Below are positions 22,901-36,100 of a DNA stretch of 64,000 nt, in pieces. Each line of letters starts with the position of its first letter. Position 1 is the stretch's first letter. The notes beneath the pieces are model-generated. The model saw only the letters and a list, made by a program, of their open reading frames with translations, did no database searches and was not told where the DNA came from. The stretch spans positions 3,899,001-3,963,000 of the forward strand of contig JALDNG010000006.1 in assembly GCA_024349245.1 (NCBI GenBank), in the 5' to 3' direction. This DNA is from Neodontobutis hainanensis. Lineage: Eukaryota; Chordata; Actinopteri; Gobiiformes; Odontobutidae. The position numbers and the translations under genes are program-made.

Positions 22901-25900
22901 CTATTAGACATTCAGTGCATCCGGAAAGTATTCACAGCACTTCACTTTGTCCACATTTTGTTATGTTACAGCATTATTCTAAAATTTATTAAATTGATTA
23001 TTTTTCTTAATTAATAAACAATACTTCATAAAGAGAACATAAAAGAAGGTTGTTTGAAATCTTTGCACATTTATTAAACAGGAAAGGCACATGTACATAA
23101 GTATTCATAGTTTTTGCCACAATAATCAGACGTTAGCTCAGGTACATTCTTTTCCACTGATCATTCTTTAGATGCTTCTACAACTTGATTTCGTTGATTG
23201 ACATGATTTGGAAAGGTACACACATGTCTAGCATGTCAGAGACAAACCAAGCCATGTGTCAACATACCATAAGTGCATAAGTCCAAGGAATTGTCTGTAG
23301 ATGCAAAGACCTGCGGAAGGGGACAGAGAAATGTCTACTGCCTATGAGCAAAGTGGCCTCCATCATCTGTAAATAGAAAGAGTTTGGAATCACCAAGACT
23401 CTTCCTAGAGCTGGCTGTCCGGCCAAACTGAGCGATCGGGGGAGAGGGGCCTTAATCAGGGAGGTGATAAAGAACTGAAAGAGCTCCAGCGTGTCTCTGT
23501 GGAAATAGGAGAGCCTTCCAGAAGAACAATCACCTCTGCAGCACTCTACCAACAAACCAGTATGGTTGAGGGCTGCAGAAATGCTTGTTAATAGCGTTCT
23601 CACGCTGGAGCTGTCAAAGTGAACATCAACTAAGGCCCTTCTCCTCCGATCACTCAGTTTGGCTCAATTCATGACACTAAATTTTGAGTGTCATGGAAAA
23701 GGCTCCAAAAACTTATGTACATGTGTGTATGTGTGTTTTTTTTTTAGGGCAAATGGCTGAAACGTTGCTTTGGCTTTGATTTACCTGTAAATAAAATTCA
23801 CTGTTGTTGCAAGTCTAACAGTGTGTCTCTATGTATTAGTTAGGCCAACGTTACATCCACTTCCTCCAACGCACCTGTCTCCAGTTAAAACGTGCATAAT
23901 ACTCCTCTCCTTATTTTAATTTTTTTTTTTTAATAAATGTGCAAAGATTGTTTATCATTTTATAATGTCATTATAGAATACCGTTTGTAAAATATTTGAG
24001 GAAAATAATGATTTTAATCCATTTTGGAATAAGGCTATAACATAAAATTTGGAAAAACTGAAGCGTTGTAAATACTTTCCGGATTCACAGAAACCAGTGA
24101 TCAATGACATCAAGGCCTTCCTTAGTCCTAACCATACATTCAACTGTAATGACAGCCGTGTGCAGCAGTTTCAATCTGCTGAATGCACACATAACTCAGC
24201 CCCATTAGCTCTCAATAATAGAGCCATTTGCTACAATAGCAGAGATTTTCATTGAGAGCAGTGTGTGTGTTTGTGTGTGTTTATCTGTGTGTATGTATCT
24301 GTATTTGATAAGGCAAGGGCCCAGAAATGGTTGTGAACGAGCTTTATGGCCAACTGTGTATGTAAGTGCATGTCTCCCTGCTTAAATGGGATTAAGCCAA
24401 TGAATCTTCAGAATGAAATCTGTGTGTTTGTGCCTCAGTGTGTGTGCGTGTATTGTGAATGGGGCAGCCATCTGTAACAGCACCCATGGGTTTTCTATTG
24501 GGTTAGAGAGGTAGTCTATGGGTCTCAGAAGGAGAGAGATTCAGGTCTAATGGTAACTGATCCATTTAGAGACAATGATAATAACAACAATATGGCTTCT
24601 TTAAAGTGCAGGGACAGACTGCAGCTGAAAAGTAGGGAAACAGGCTGGGGTGGGTGAGGAAAGAAACTTGATATTGTTGTTGAATATAGCAATGACAACT
24701 TACAACATTTAGATTTCCGATGGGCTTAGAAAACATTTTCATAATGGGCTTGTATGTCACAATGTTTTTTTGAGTGTCCACTTATTTTGAGAGGGGAATA
24801 GTGCTCAATGATAACTTTTAGATACACAAGTAAATGCTGATTATATTAAAAATCTCAATGTAAAAGTAGCAGTTTTTTTAAAACTCTCTCACTTACCATA
24901 GTGCAAATAACAGTGGGACATTAAGGAAATGAGGAAGAAGGAGGTTGGAGGTGCAAAGAAAGTGAGATGCAGTGGGAGGAAAGAAAGGGGTTAACTTGTA
25001 AAACAAAGTGGGAAATAATGGGAAGGAGTGAAAAATCCCACCACGGAGGACAGCGGATGAGACTAGGGAAGAGCATATTCAAGTAGCGACACAATGTGTT
25101 GTGTCTCTGAGCGGGAGCGGAGAGAAGAGCAGCACTCACGCAGAGCCTCCATGTGATCTCACTGTTTGCCTTTTCCTGCTTGGCGCTCCCCTGCATCGCA
25201 CTTTCCCCTCTGAGTTCTCAATGTGTGCGAGGCAAAACGCGAGCTGTAATGCAATTAGGAAAAATAATGATCTATTTCCGAACAATGCTGTGCTGTTGTC
25301 GTAGCATGTAACGGGCACTGCTATAAGTTTTAAAGGCTTTCAGTGACTCACGAAGGGGTTAAAAGGTCACAAGAACTCCAGCAGCAAAGACTAGTACAGA
25401 CATTGTAGCACCGCTGGGATAAATGACAGCAGCATCACTATAGTTTTTGTCCTTTTCCATTTCCTTTGTCTCTCTTCTTTTTTCTTTCTCTCAGCATGGG
25501 TTTTCTGCATGTGGCCTGATGTCACTGTGTCACAAACTCACACTGAGCGACAAGAAAACAACACAAGAGACACAGTAGTACTCATAACTTTTTTTTTTTT
25601 TAAATACTTTACACACTTAAAAAAAAAAGGTCTGCAAATTGTGAAACATGAAATTTGCTATTTATAATGTTTCAGTGTAGACTTATGGGAAACTAAATCC
25701 ACAGTCCTTTAATAGAAGTTTTGTCTGAAGTTATTTGAGCATCAGCTTCCAGTGAAATATCTGCCAAAATGACAGACTTCTTAGTCCTGTATTCTTTTTT
25801 TGCTAATATCCTTCTGCTGCAGCTTAACAGAAAATACTGTGGAATTAAACTGATTCTCAAAAAACACTCATTGCTCAAGCCTTGAAATACTTAAACAAAA

Positions 25901-26087
25901 CAATGCTTTTTAATGACTAATATAATAAGAAAGAATTGAGTCCACCTAGTCCATGTTTTACTGTTATATGGTGTCTTTTTGTGAAGCATTTTGACCTTTA
26001 ACAAACATATTTGGAACCTGCCAAGTACCTTTGAGAGACATTTTAGTAAACATCTCTGTATAGGCAGTGTTACACAAATAAAATTCT

Positions 26088-26127
<40 letters not shown>

Positions 26128-27487
26128 TTAAATCGACTTATTCCGAGTTCACGCTTCAGCGTCGATCCCTCCCTCCTCGGTCCAAATGGTAACAATGAAA
26201 TGTGCTGTAATTGAATTTCAGATGGGTCGTCTTATTAGGTCATTAGCAGAAAAATATCTTGCTTTCTGAGAGAGAAAGAGGAAAGATTATAAAAGGAGAA
26301 TGGTAGATAGAGGCTGGTGAGGGAGTGAAACGAGAAAGCAACATCAGCAGAGAAAGGTGAACAAGAGAAAGATGGGAATATAAAAAGACTCTTTTGTGTG
26401 GAGTCAGAAACTCATTTTCTTGGCACGGTTGAAAAGAGTGGAGAGATTGTTGGTGCCTTCTCTGTGCGGTCTCTCTCCATTTCAAACCTTTTCTGTCCCT
26501 CACTCTCCCGCAGAGCTGTTCATTGTGGTGATGTTCGATTCCTGCGATCACTTGAGACCGAGGGGGCAGGAGAGGAGGCAAGGGGAGCAGAACGAGAGCC
26601 TGTTAGCACATTAGGAGCAGAACTGATTGCCGCAATGTGTTTTTTTGAATATTCAACTGCAGCTGACAATATAATGTATAATCATCAATGTACACTGCAA
26701 CTGTTTCTTTGGGTTTTATAGTAATCAGTTAAACGTAATGATGATTTTACTCGAATAAAGGGATAAATGAATACTGTGCCAAACCGCAGAATTTTTTACA
26801 TGTTAATGACACTGACAAGTATGGACTTTGCACTAACTGTATACAAATGGCCTTATTGACAGTTTCTATAAAGCTTGTGAGAGCAGATTGATGACGGTCC
26901 AGTGAGTCTCCTCAAACCGAAGTTCTCTCTGAAGCAGCCCTACAGATAATGTATTTTCAGTAAGCCCAAGCCTGATGTCAACACTGAATAAGCAAACGCA
27001 TGTGACTGCCGATCAGTTTAATCAGTTTATTTTTTCTAATTGATAGAATTGATTTTTTTTATCTGTTTTAGAAAATATACTGTTTGTCTGTGCAAACTGT
27101 ACACATAGTTATTAGATAGAAAAATATATATTGGAATGAGAATTTTCTTTTAAATCAGACTTATTTTTATTGGGAAAGGTATATTGATAGTGAGCCGTCT
27201 TGTTGAATTGTGGTTTTACAAATGCTTACTTAGCCTTTTGAACAAAATTTTATTATGTTTGTAAAGTGTTTTATGTAAAAGTCACAAGATATTAAAGTTA
27301 CACTACCTCTACAAGATACCTCCCTTTCAAAAACATATTGGCCATATCTTACTCCACATCTCACAAACACATACACTCGTCCAGCCTATCTGTCCTCTCC
27401 ACCCCGGGCATTGGAACAGACAACAGAGAAAAGGACATCAGAGGGATAATACAATTGGAAAAGCTTTACAGCGTGTAATGATAAACC

Positions 27488-27530
<43 letters not shown>

Positions 27531-30091
27531 CCATGCCCAAAGGAAAAAGCTAATGGGTTTATATCTTTCTGTGATAGCAATGATATGGAGGCTTTGTGAT
27601 TTCATTATGTGCGTGTGGTGTGTGTGTCCACGTACGGCCGAGATGGGGACAGAGATAGGTCACTCTAATGCAGTACTTATTGTTAGGGGCAAATGCAAGC
27701 AAGCGAACACACCAACACAATCGTATTTAGGCCTATTCATCTTCTCTTTAAGCTGCCGAAGAAAAAAAAGTTGATATGTTGATTGGCTGCTTGTCGCTGC
27801 ACTATTTCGCACTCTTACATGTTGGACATGCATACACAGACAGCATCCTCTGGGGAGCCCTGAAGCTGCCAGTGCAATTACAAGGTTTATTTACACGCGC
27901 GCACACACGCACACACGCACACACACGAGGCACAAGTGTTGTAATAACTTTTTGATGAGACGGTGAATATTGTTTAAGTGCCTTCAGATAATAACAAAAT
28001 CCATCCATCAGCAGAGATACTATGTATAGGCACAGATATGAATCTCTCCAACATGTATATCAAAACCGTCACACTGTTCATTTTAATAAAAAGTCCCTTT
28101 GGGTTGAAAACTGATGTCCTGCAAATATAAAGCCTTTTAAATGTATGATCTGACAGTGGACTAAATCAATAAAATGAGTTCATGACTTCAGAGATTTGAA
28201 ACTTTTCTAACTCTTCTAGACAAAAGCACAGGCAGCTATTAAGGCCAAAGCTACACACTTAGTCGGCAAGATACATCTGAAGTCAAAGTCATCTGTGATG
28301 TCCCTACCTGAATCTTAAACACCTCATCACATGAAAATGCTTACATTCACGCAGCCACCTGACAAAGTGCATTCATGTTCTCGGACGCATAAGCAGCCAC
28401 ACACTGCAGATTAGCTTGTTTACCAGTCAGAGGGGGGTCTGTTCCAACAAGGTGTGATCAAGCCACTGATGGCTACAACTCATGTGTCAGCACAGCTCTT
28501 TGTGACAAGGCAGTGGACGTGCGGGCAGAAACACAAACTGACAAACACTACAAGACCAAAAAACATGATGAGCTGTACAAGCCTGTTTTTCTCAGACTTA
28601 TCCATGGACTAAAGCAGTCAGAAAGCACCGAGAACATGGTTCAGTTTGTCCTCATTATTACACTACCTACAATATCCATAATACGTTGAGCTTGTTGTGA
28701 AAATTTGGTATAATAGTGATAATAATTTTGATCCATCCAAGAAAATAATGTTGGATGAAATATCACTGCCAACTTCTAGCTTTAAAATTACAGACCTTTG
28801 TATTTCTTAGTTTGTGCAAACAAGAAAACTGTCCCTAACTATATTCTATATGTTGTTTTTTTTAATGATTTTTCAATTACCTGTCTGTCCTAAACAGACA
28901 AAAAAGTCTGTTTTGATAATAATGGTCATATGTTACGTCAGAACTGATACTTTTACTAAATAACTTTACAATTTCCTAATTGCCCCACTTATTATAATGT
29001 ATTTTCACCATTAGCAACATGCAAAACCTATCACTAACACACACAAACTGTAAAACAAACACACATCACATTACCCAAAGAAGACGAAGGAGAGATTAGT
29101 TGTGACCCTCCTTCTCATCCTGTCTTTTTCATTTCCTCTGTCTACCCGATGGGAATTAGAACAAACAATTAGAAGCAAGTACCCCAAGCATTTCCCTAAT
29201 CTAGTCTTAATTACATCTTAAAACTTAAAATAACACATCATGCCAAGTTTTAAATTTACATTAATCCATATTCATTAAACAAAAAGTTTAATTTGTAGTA
29301 AATGTTTTTTTTTTACTAAGCCCTTTTATCTCGTGTCACTACAGTTTGCAGAGCTCAAAACGTAAAAGTCAAAAGATGTGCACCTGCCATCATGAATGAG
29401 TGCAGAAGAGCTAGAGGGAGGATAAAGGATAACATGACCCCATTTTAGCATCACCAATAACAAAATGTCTTCAATTTGTAAGGTTTTGCCCTCACCTTTC
29501 TACTGTGGCGAGGAGCACACACTCCTTGTCACACACAGCAGATTGTAGCCTTACTGGGACAATAGAGCCTATTGTGGGAGCTGGCAAAGAGAGGCTAGGC
29601 AGGCCGGTAGGCGTTTGGCTGATCTCACACTGTGTGTCTATGTGTGTGTGGATATGGGGGATAATAGCGCTACATGCCCAGAGCTGCCATCATTTCACTG
29701 GGAACAGAGTGTGAAAGAGACGCACACACACACAAACCCATAAAACACACACACACAAATGCAGCATTGCTATCACACTGAGCCATATGCTGACCCCAGC
29801 CCCAGCAGCGCTATCTCTGCCAATCAACAACTAGAGGGGATGTCCCGCGCACACACAGGCAAGCCCAAACACAACAAAAAGCTCTAATCCAAAGAGTCAA
29901 ACATATATGTGCAACACAGACACCATGAAATACATACATGTAAACGAAGGGATGAAAAGCAGTGGACACCAACACTCGCTGGCACTGTGTAATTATCTGC
30001 ACGTGTGTGTGCATCTGTGTGTGGAGGAGCTTAGCATCTTTCCAACATTGTTCCCCAGAAGCACAATCACCCGGGAGCAGATGGAGGATGG

Positions 30092-30187
<96 letters not shown>

Positions 30188-33100
30188 CAACCAGCGCATA
30201 TCCTCTAACACAAATATTCACACTTTATACACTTGTATGTTGCTCAGATGGCAGAGCAGCTGCAGCAGATCTAGATAGGTGAACCTTGGTTCAAGATGGT
30301 GTCTAGATCACAGTGACTGATCGAAGAACGTCTGGTTGCAAAACTGCCTACACATTTCCATAGCCTGTAATAAAACTATGCCTTTAAGTACAGTTATCTG
30401 AATTAGTAGTTCATTTATGTTTTGTACCTATTGTATCTAACAGAATCTAATTAGATACACAAAACTGACATACTAATCAACATAAGCCTCAGTATTGTCA
30501 ATAAAAAAGCTGAATTTGTGCTGGTGTAACATTTTTAAATCTTTTTAAATGTGGAGGAAAAAAAAGAATTTGAGGTAAAATGCTCAATTTATGATATTGA
30601 TTATGGGTGTACTGCCCAGCTCTTAAAAGCTGATTTAACTCTTTAAGACATGTATTGCAAGTACAGATGGGGCTCTTTAATTATGCTTCATGCTTTAGTT
30701 ACATGTAGGGATGTAACAATTCACAATTCAATTTAAGATTCTGATGTCATGATTACATTTTTTTTCACACAATTTTCTCATATAAAATTAGTTGAGACAA
30801 ATTAGAAGTGCCCTTTTATTATTTCAAAAATGCTGCACATTTCTGTAAAATAGAAATATATTCTTGTCAAATAACAAAATTTAATTGCAGCTTTGAAACA
30901 AATTCCAAAAAAAGAACAATACATATAAGTGCGCATGGTGGCCCGAGTGGTTAGCATTCTTGCCTCACAGTGAGAAGGACCTGAGTTTGTGCGACGGCTG
31001 TGGGCTAGCTTTGATAAGCTTTTCCTACCTAACGAGCATTTATATGTATAAGCCAAAGTATGTTGCATTTCACTGTGTTCCAAGTAAGAAACATTTTGTA
31101 GCATTGCGTATTACTATTACTATGTATTTTTGTGTCTGTATTGTTCACTCGTGTCTGTTATGGATGATGTCTTGCTGCAGTGAGTTGATATGCAAGATAG
31201 AGCGGTGCTTACAAACAACTGCCCCAGCAGCCTGGCATTGTTTCTGTGCAGTGTCTATGCATGCATGTGTGCTTCAGAGATTTTGGATGGTTCTAGTCAT
31301 GGTGAATGAAAGATCAGAGAAAAAGAAAAAGCAGATGGACTGCCCTGAGGGCCAGGGGACAAAAAAAAAGAGAGGGAGCAGAGGAAGACCCAGAGGACAA
31401 AAATGCCAGTTAACCAATGACACACTTAGCCCAGCCAACCTTCTTTCCATATTTTCCCCCATAAGCTTCTGTGTCAGACCATCAATACACTCAGTCATGC
31501 TGCTTTTTGAAGCATCTGAGTGGCCAGAACGTAAGGGCATGTAACCTTGTAAATCCATCATGTGGACAATATCTGTATCCTGTAATCATTACTAGGTAGT
31601 TACATCACTGTCGGCTGATAAATATGTATTTGAGATGACTTTGGGATTTGGGAGTCATTTTAAAATACAGCGCATTCAATATACAAGGCATATTATATAG
31701 CAATTTAAACTGATCAATGATAATAGATATTACAGCATATAATTTGAAAATGCTGCCAGTTTGGGACGACTTAAGGTAAACTAGAGGATTTACACACATA
31801 AGAAGTATGAAATGCAAAATGTAAAACAAAGTATCATTATTATCATTATCCCAAAAAAATATGGTAAAGCTGATTTTGTATGTCCCTAAAATGATCATGA
31901 ATGAGGACAACAGAAGAAAAAAAATGAATGAAAAACAAAGTAAAGTTATCTGGGAAGATGTAAGCCAGACATCAGATAAACAGAAAAAAACAGAAATGCA
32001 CTGAGATAAGAATAGGCTGTTAAAGAGACAGAAGAGTCTAAACAGGGACAAAATTGGAAAGAAAGATGAGAAATGATAATGTTGGGGCAATGTGGTACAA
32101 GCCATAGAAAAACAGAGCACAACGAGACAGGGATGTCTGAGCTGAGACGCAGAGCCAGGGGGGGAGAAGACAGCAAGAAAAAAGTGACAGTAATAGGGGA
32201 CAGGAAAGGGAGAGCAATGGAGTGACAGAGGGGTAGAATAGAGAGGTGTGTGGAGCACTGAGATGGAGAGTCAATAATGACTGATTACTGTAATTCAGCC
32301 TGTCAGAGACATCGACCTGCTGCTACTACCAATCAATACACACCAGGGCACTCGCAGACACACACAAACACCTTTAAGTCATACTGACCACCGCATGTGT
32401 GTCTCTTAGCACGTGTACACGGCGACACACAAGATACAGCAGTACAAAGACATCTACATGCACTTGGAGCAGCTTTCGGAAAAAACATCCATAAAGCAGA
32501 AATGGGGAAAATAATGTTTAAGAATCTGGAGCCTCACGCTGAGCCAAACAATTTGCCAGTCTCACCAGGTAGATGTGGTATCCTTCCTGCTCAGCTCAAA
32601 GAACCTCTACCTCTTGTATTATCTTTAAGAGAAGAAGACCAGAAGCATGCATAGGAAGAAAGTAAAAAAAAAAGAAAAAAGGCAGAAAAAGTAATGTGGG
32701 AGAAAAAAAACCCAGAAAGGCCATTAAAGGGACGCAGACTAATGTGCAACAAGCAGGAGGTAGACAGAAGACTGCACTGCAGACCAAAGATACCAATCTT
32801 CAGGAGGACAATTACTAAAGTTTAAGTACATGAGGCAGATTCAACCAGGATGACACAGAAGCTAATATAGCAGAGGCTTTCCTGTAAAAGGGGGAAACAT
32901 TTTCATAGTTCCATAAAACGGAACATATACAGTACATCTAAACAACAGCAACACCAAAATTTACGTATCCATTTGGAAGTATCTGCAAAGAATAAACCCA
33001 AGAACAAGAGGAGAATAATATAAAAGCAAATCAACAGTTGGTAGTTTAAACTGTACTTTTAAGCAGCAGAAATTCCACAGATCAGCTCACATTAGCTAAA

Positions 33101-36100
33101 AACAGTATGATCTGCATGTCTTACACTACACTGGATTTAAGTGCTCTTCTCATGTGAGTAAATCTACAAACATGAGTGGTAAGAATTAGTCTACTTCATT
33201 AAATGAATATGTGTGTATGTGCCCCTCATTTGGAAACAATGCTAGAACGACAGAATCATCAATAAGTATTGACCGTCAGGTTTGTTCCAAACTACCATCG
33301 CATTAGATCAAGCAGACAGACTGTACACACCTGTCGGTCTGTGCCTCTCTTTCTCTCTGGAAACATGGCATAAACCATCTGAGCGTGACAAACACACTTG
33401 ATATACAGCGCTTCAGAGTGGTCTAAATTAATCTAGCACTTATATTTTGAAAGCTAAATACAGCTGGACATTGATTTGCTATTCTCATAACCAGTGCTTA
33501 CAGTCACACACATGTGCGAGGATTTTAACAGCCCACATAAAAGGTGCAGCTATCTTCCAAAAAAAAAGGTATGCAGGGGAAATATCCTCGTGTGTGCTTG
33601 ACTTACCATATATTTTTTTTGTTTAAAAAGGATACAAATTTTGATATAGAGGAATGAGGGATTTGAGGGCTCGACTGGCGTTGATGGCTGTGGCTCTGAC
33701 CATTGTGGGTAAAATCTCCATGTCCACTACAGCTCCATCAAAAAGTGGCCCAAAGAATGGCACCTTCAAAATAAAATATACACATATTTCCATGTTAATA
33801 TGCATGTTAATACATATAAATACTGATTTTGTGAACCAAGCCTGCCCAGAAGAGATTGATTCTTGAGAAAAACAGTTTGATTCAGGCTGTGGTTTACTGG
33901 TTTTATTCAATTGTTTGCTAGTGGAATCCACCATAGACATTAATGTTAGGGCTTTTATTGAATTTACTTGTAAACCAGATCTCCAAGCCATGCACTCTGT
34001 GACTGAAAACAGTGCTTTATGGACCACAACACAGAGAATATCTCATCTTACTTGTTCTTTGATTTATGATAATTCAATATTTTTGCCAGTAGAATGAATG
34101 AAACAGAATACAGTTATGTAATTAGTGCTGTGGTATCTATGTCACACAGAGAAAAAAAAAACATGATTTTATTGTGTTAAGGCTTGTTTGAAATAGAGTT
34201 ATGCAATTATTGCTGTCTGTGTGTTTTTGACTGAAATATTAACCAGAGCTAAGGACACAGGGCAAATGTCTATCAAGGTTTGTCAATCATGAAAAAAAGT
34301 TTTCTTTACATCTTTGTACTAAACAGCTAACATACCTCTGTATTTCAGCATTACCTCTGGTTTTTTTAGTATATGGATGGAGTACATGTGGTTCTTCATT
34401 GGATAGATGATGATTAGTACATCTCCAAACTCTGTAGGGATGATTCCCCGCCGATAGTCTCTGGAATGTTCTGACCAAACTATATGGACCTCATCATTGC
34501 CCAGGTGTCTCAGCTTGACAATAGCACAAACAGAAGAACAAGATTGAAAAATAAAATACTCGAATAAACATTTACTCTGTTGTATTAAATACATAAACTG
34601 TAAATCAATGCCAATAGACAGAAAGGCCCTCACAGAAAGGGCTTTTAAATAGGCTAGATAGTCAGTATCCATCATAAAGCCAAGGCTTTTTACTCTGTGT
34701 GTATGTGCTTAAGGTGACCATGGGGGTGATGCCGTGAGCGCGTGAAGGATAGTGAGTGGAGACAAGACAGAGTGAATCTGCCCAAAAGATTGAGTACAAG
34801 CTGAAAGACCGATGGGATCAAGTCCGATGCTGTGTGTCTAGCATTCACTCAGTAGACAACAGTCAGGGCTAGTGACAGCTTTGTCATTAACCTTGATGTC
34901 TACAAAAATGTGCACACACCCAAAATCCCCTTATGCACTTTAGTTATACAAAAAGAAGGCTGTTAGTCTCCGCCTCAACCATGAGATGAAAACAATTTCC
35001 ATTTAAGTTTTATCATGTTGTGCCCAAATAAGCTTTTTCACTTATTGTTTATTTAAAAAATATTCTGCCAGTTCTGATTAATGCATTTCCTTGACTTTTA
35101 CTTAATCACAAAGTGTTAAATAATAGTTTCTCCACAGATAGCTGACTGATGTTAATCATTTTTGCAAATAGTCTGAATTTCTTTGATTAAAATTTCTCCT
35201 CTAATACTTTGACTTGGTGGAATCCAGCTTTAACCCCTGTACCAGTGCTGAGACACATACACAGCAAACACAGAAACTTGGTCAGATGCCCTGAAACCCC
35301 ACTGCAACGAACGCTTGTGTGTACATAAGGGGTGGAAGGACAAATGATAAATGTCTTCCAGTGTGTGGTGCTTTAACCTCTTTGTGCAATTACTGCTCAA
35401 ACTGTATGTCTGAGAGCCTGTGGCTTTGCTTTCTACATGAATACAAATTTATGGTGACACTTCTATTTGTGCACACTGATGTGAGTGTGTCTCCGGTAGC
35501 GTTAACCATGTCTGTGTGTGTATAAGAGAATGCGTGTTTGATGGGGCCCATCAGCTGATCAGGGAGACGGATGGTGTCAGACCAGGCGCTGATAATCCAA
35601 TCAGCAGCCTGAAGCGACATGATAGGCCGAGAAGCAGGAAGTATGATCTGATTAAAAGAACATTATGGCCATGTGCAGAGCGCCTAGTGCCTGGGGGTTG
35701 ACAGGTGTGCACATAGCCACGTTCACCGCACACTCACACATTAAACATGCTATAAAGAATTATTGGAACATTTGTGTACTTAAAATAACACAGCTGTGAG
35801 CAAAACCCTGTATTTATAACATTATGGAAATATAATCTGCTATTTGTAGACATGTATTGTTCCCAAATAAAGTTAGGGTAATTCTACATAAAACAAATTA
35901 CATTCAAAGAAGTGTGTTTTTTAATAAATAAAACAACCTGAATAAATAAACATGCAATATTTTTAATGACATTTATAGTGAACTGGAGAAGAACAATGCA
36001 AGAGTGAGTGCAATTAGCTATTTATTACATATTACATTTATATCAATCAATATGAGGGGAAAAAAAGAAGCAGTTACTCTAATTCACCCAGCAACAGTCA

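Larger units (their letters stand above)
22730..33635 (-). other. ralgapa1: ralgapa1 intron 44, 10.9 kb
   Basis: Longest intron of the gene. It holds the Tc1-like element (22913-24090), a poly(A)-tailed retroposon end (to 26125), TG and CA microsatellites (27492, 30093) and a SINE-like fragment (30930). Several stretches look less random, for example around 24190-24260, 25150-25290 and 26180-26260 (homeodomain-type TAATTG/CAATTA motifs). No protein exon is supported. Confidence 0.6.

Noticed and set aside
29811..30282. Cys/Val and His/Thr-rich open frames on both strands
   Set aside because: Direct translation of the (CA)n microsatellite.
30930..31010. Possible tRNA gene
   Set aside because: A-box-like start but a degenerate B box and no cloverleaf; better as a SINE fragment.
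30960..31544. 194-aa open frame, plus strand
   Set aside because: Begins inside a SINE-like fragment and runs through purine-rich sequence; no domain or homologous look.
31605..32258. 217-aa open frame in ralgapa1 intron 44, minus strand
   Set aside because: Low-complexity Phe/Leu/Ser-rich translation of a purine-rich tract (GAGA/AAAG on plus); no splice or family support.
32397..32654. 85-aa open frame, plus strand, in ralgapa1 intron 44
   Set aside because: Looks superficially coding but has no recognisable domain, no splice context and lies on the opposite strand of the host intron.
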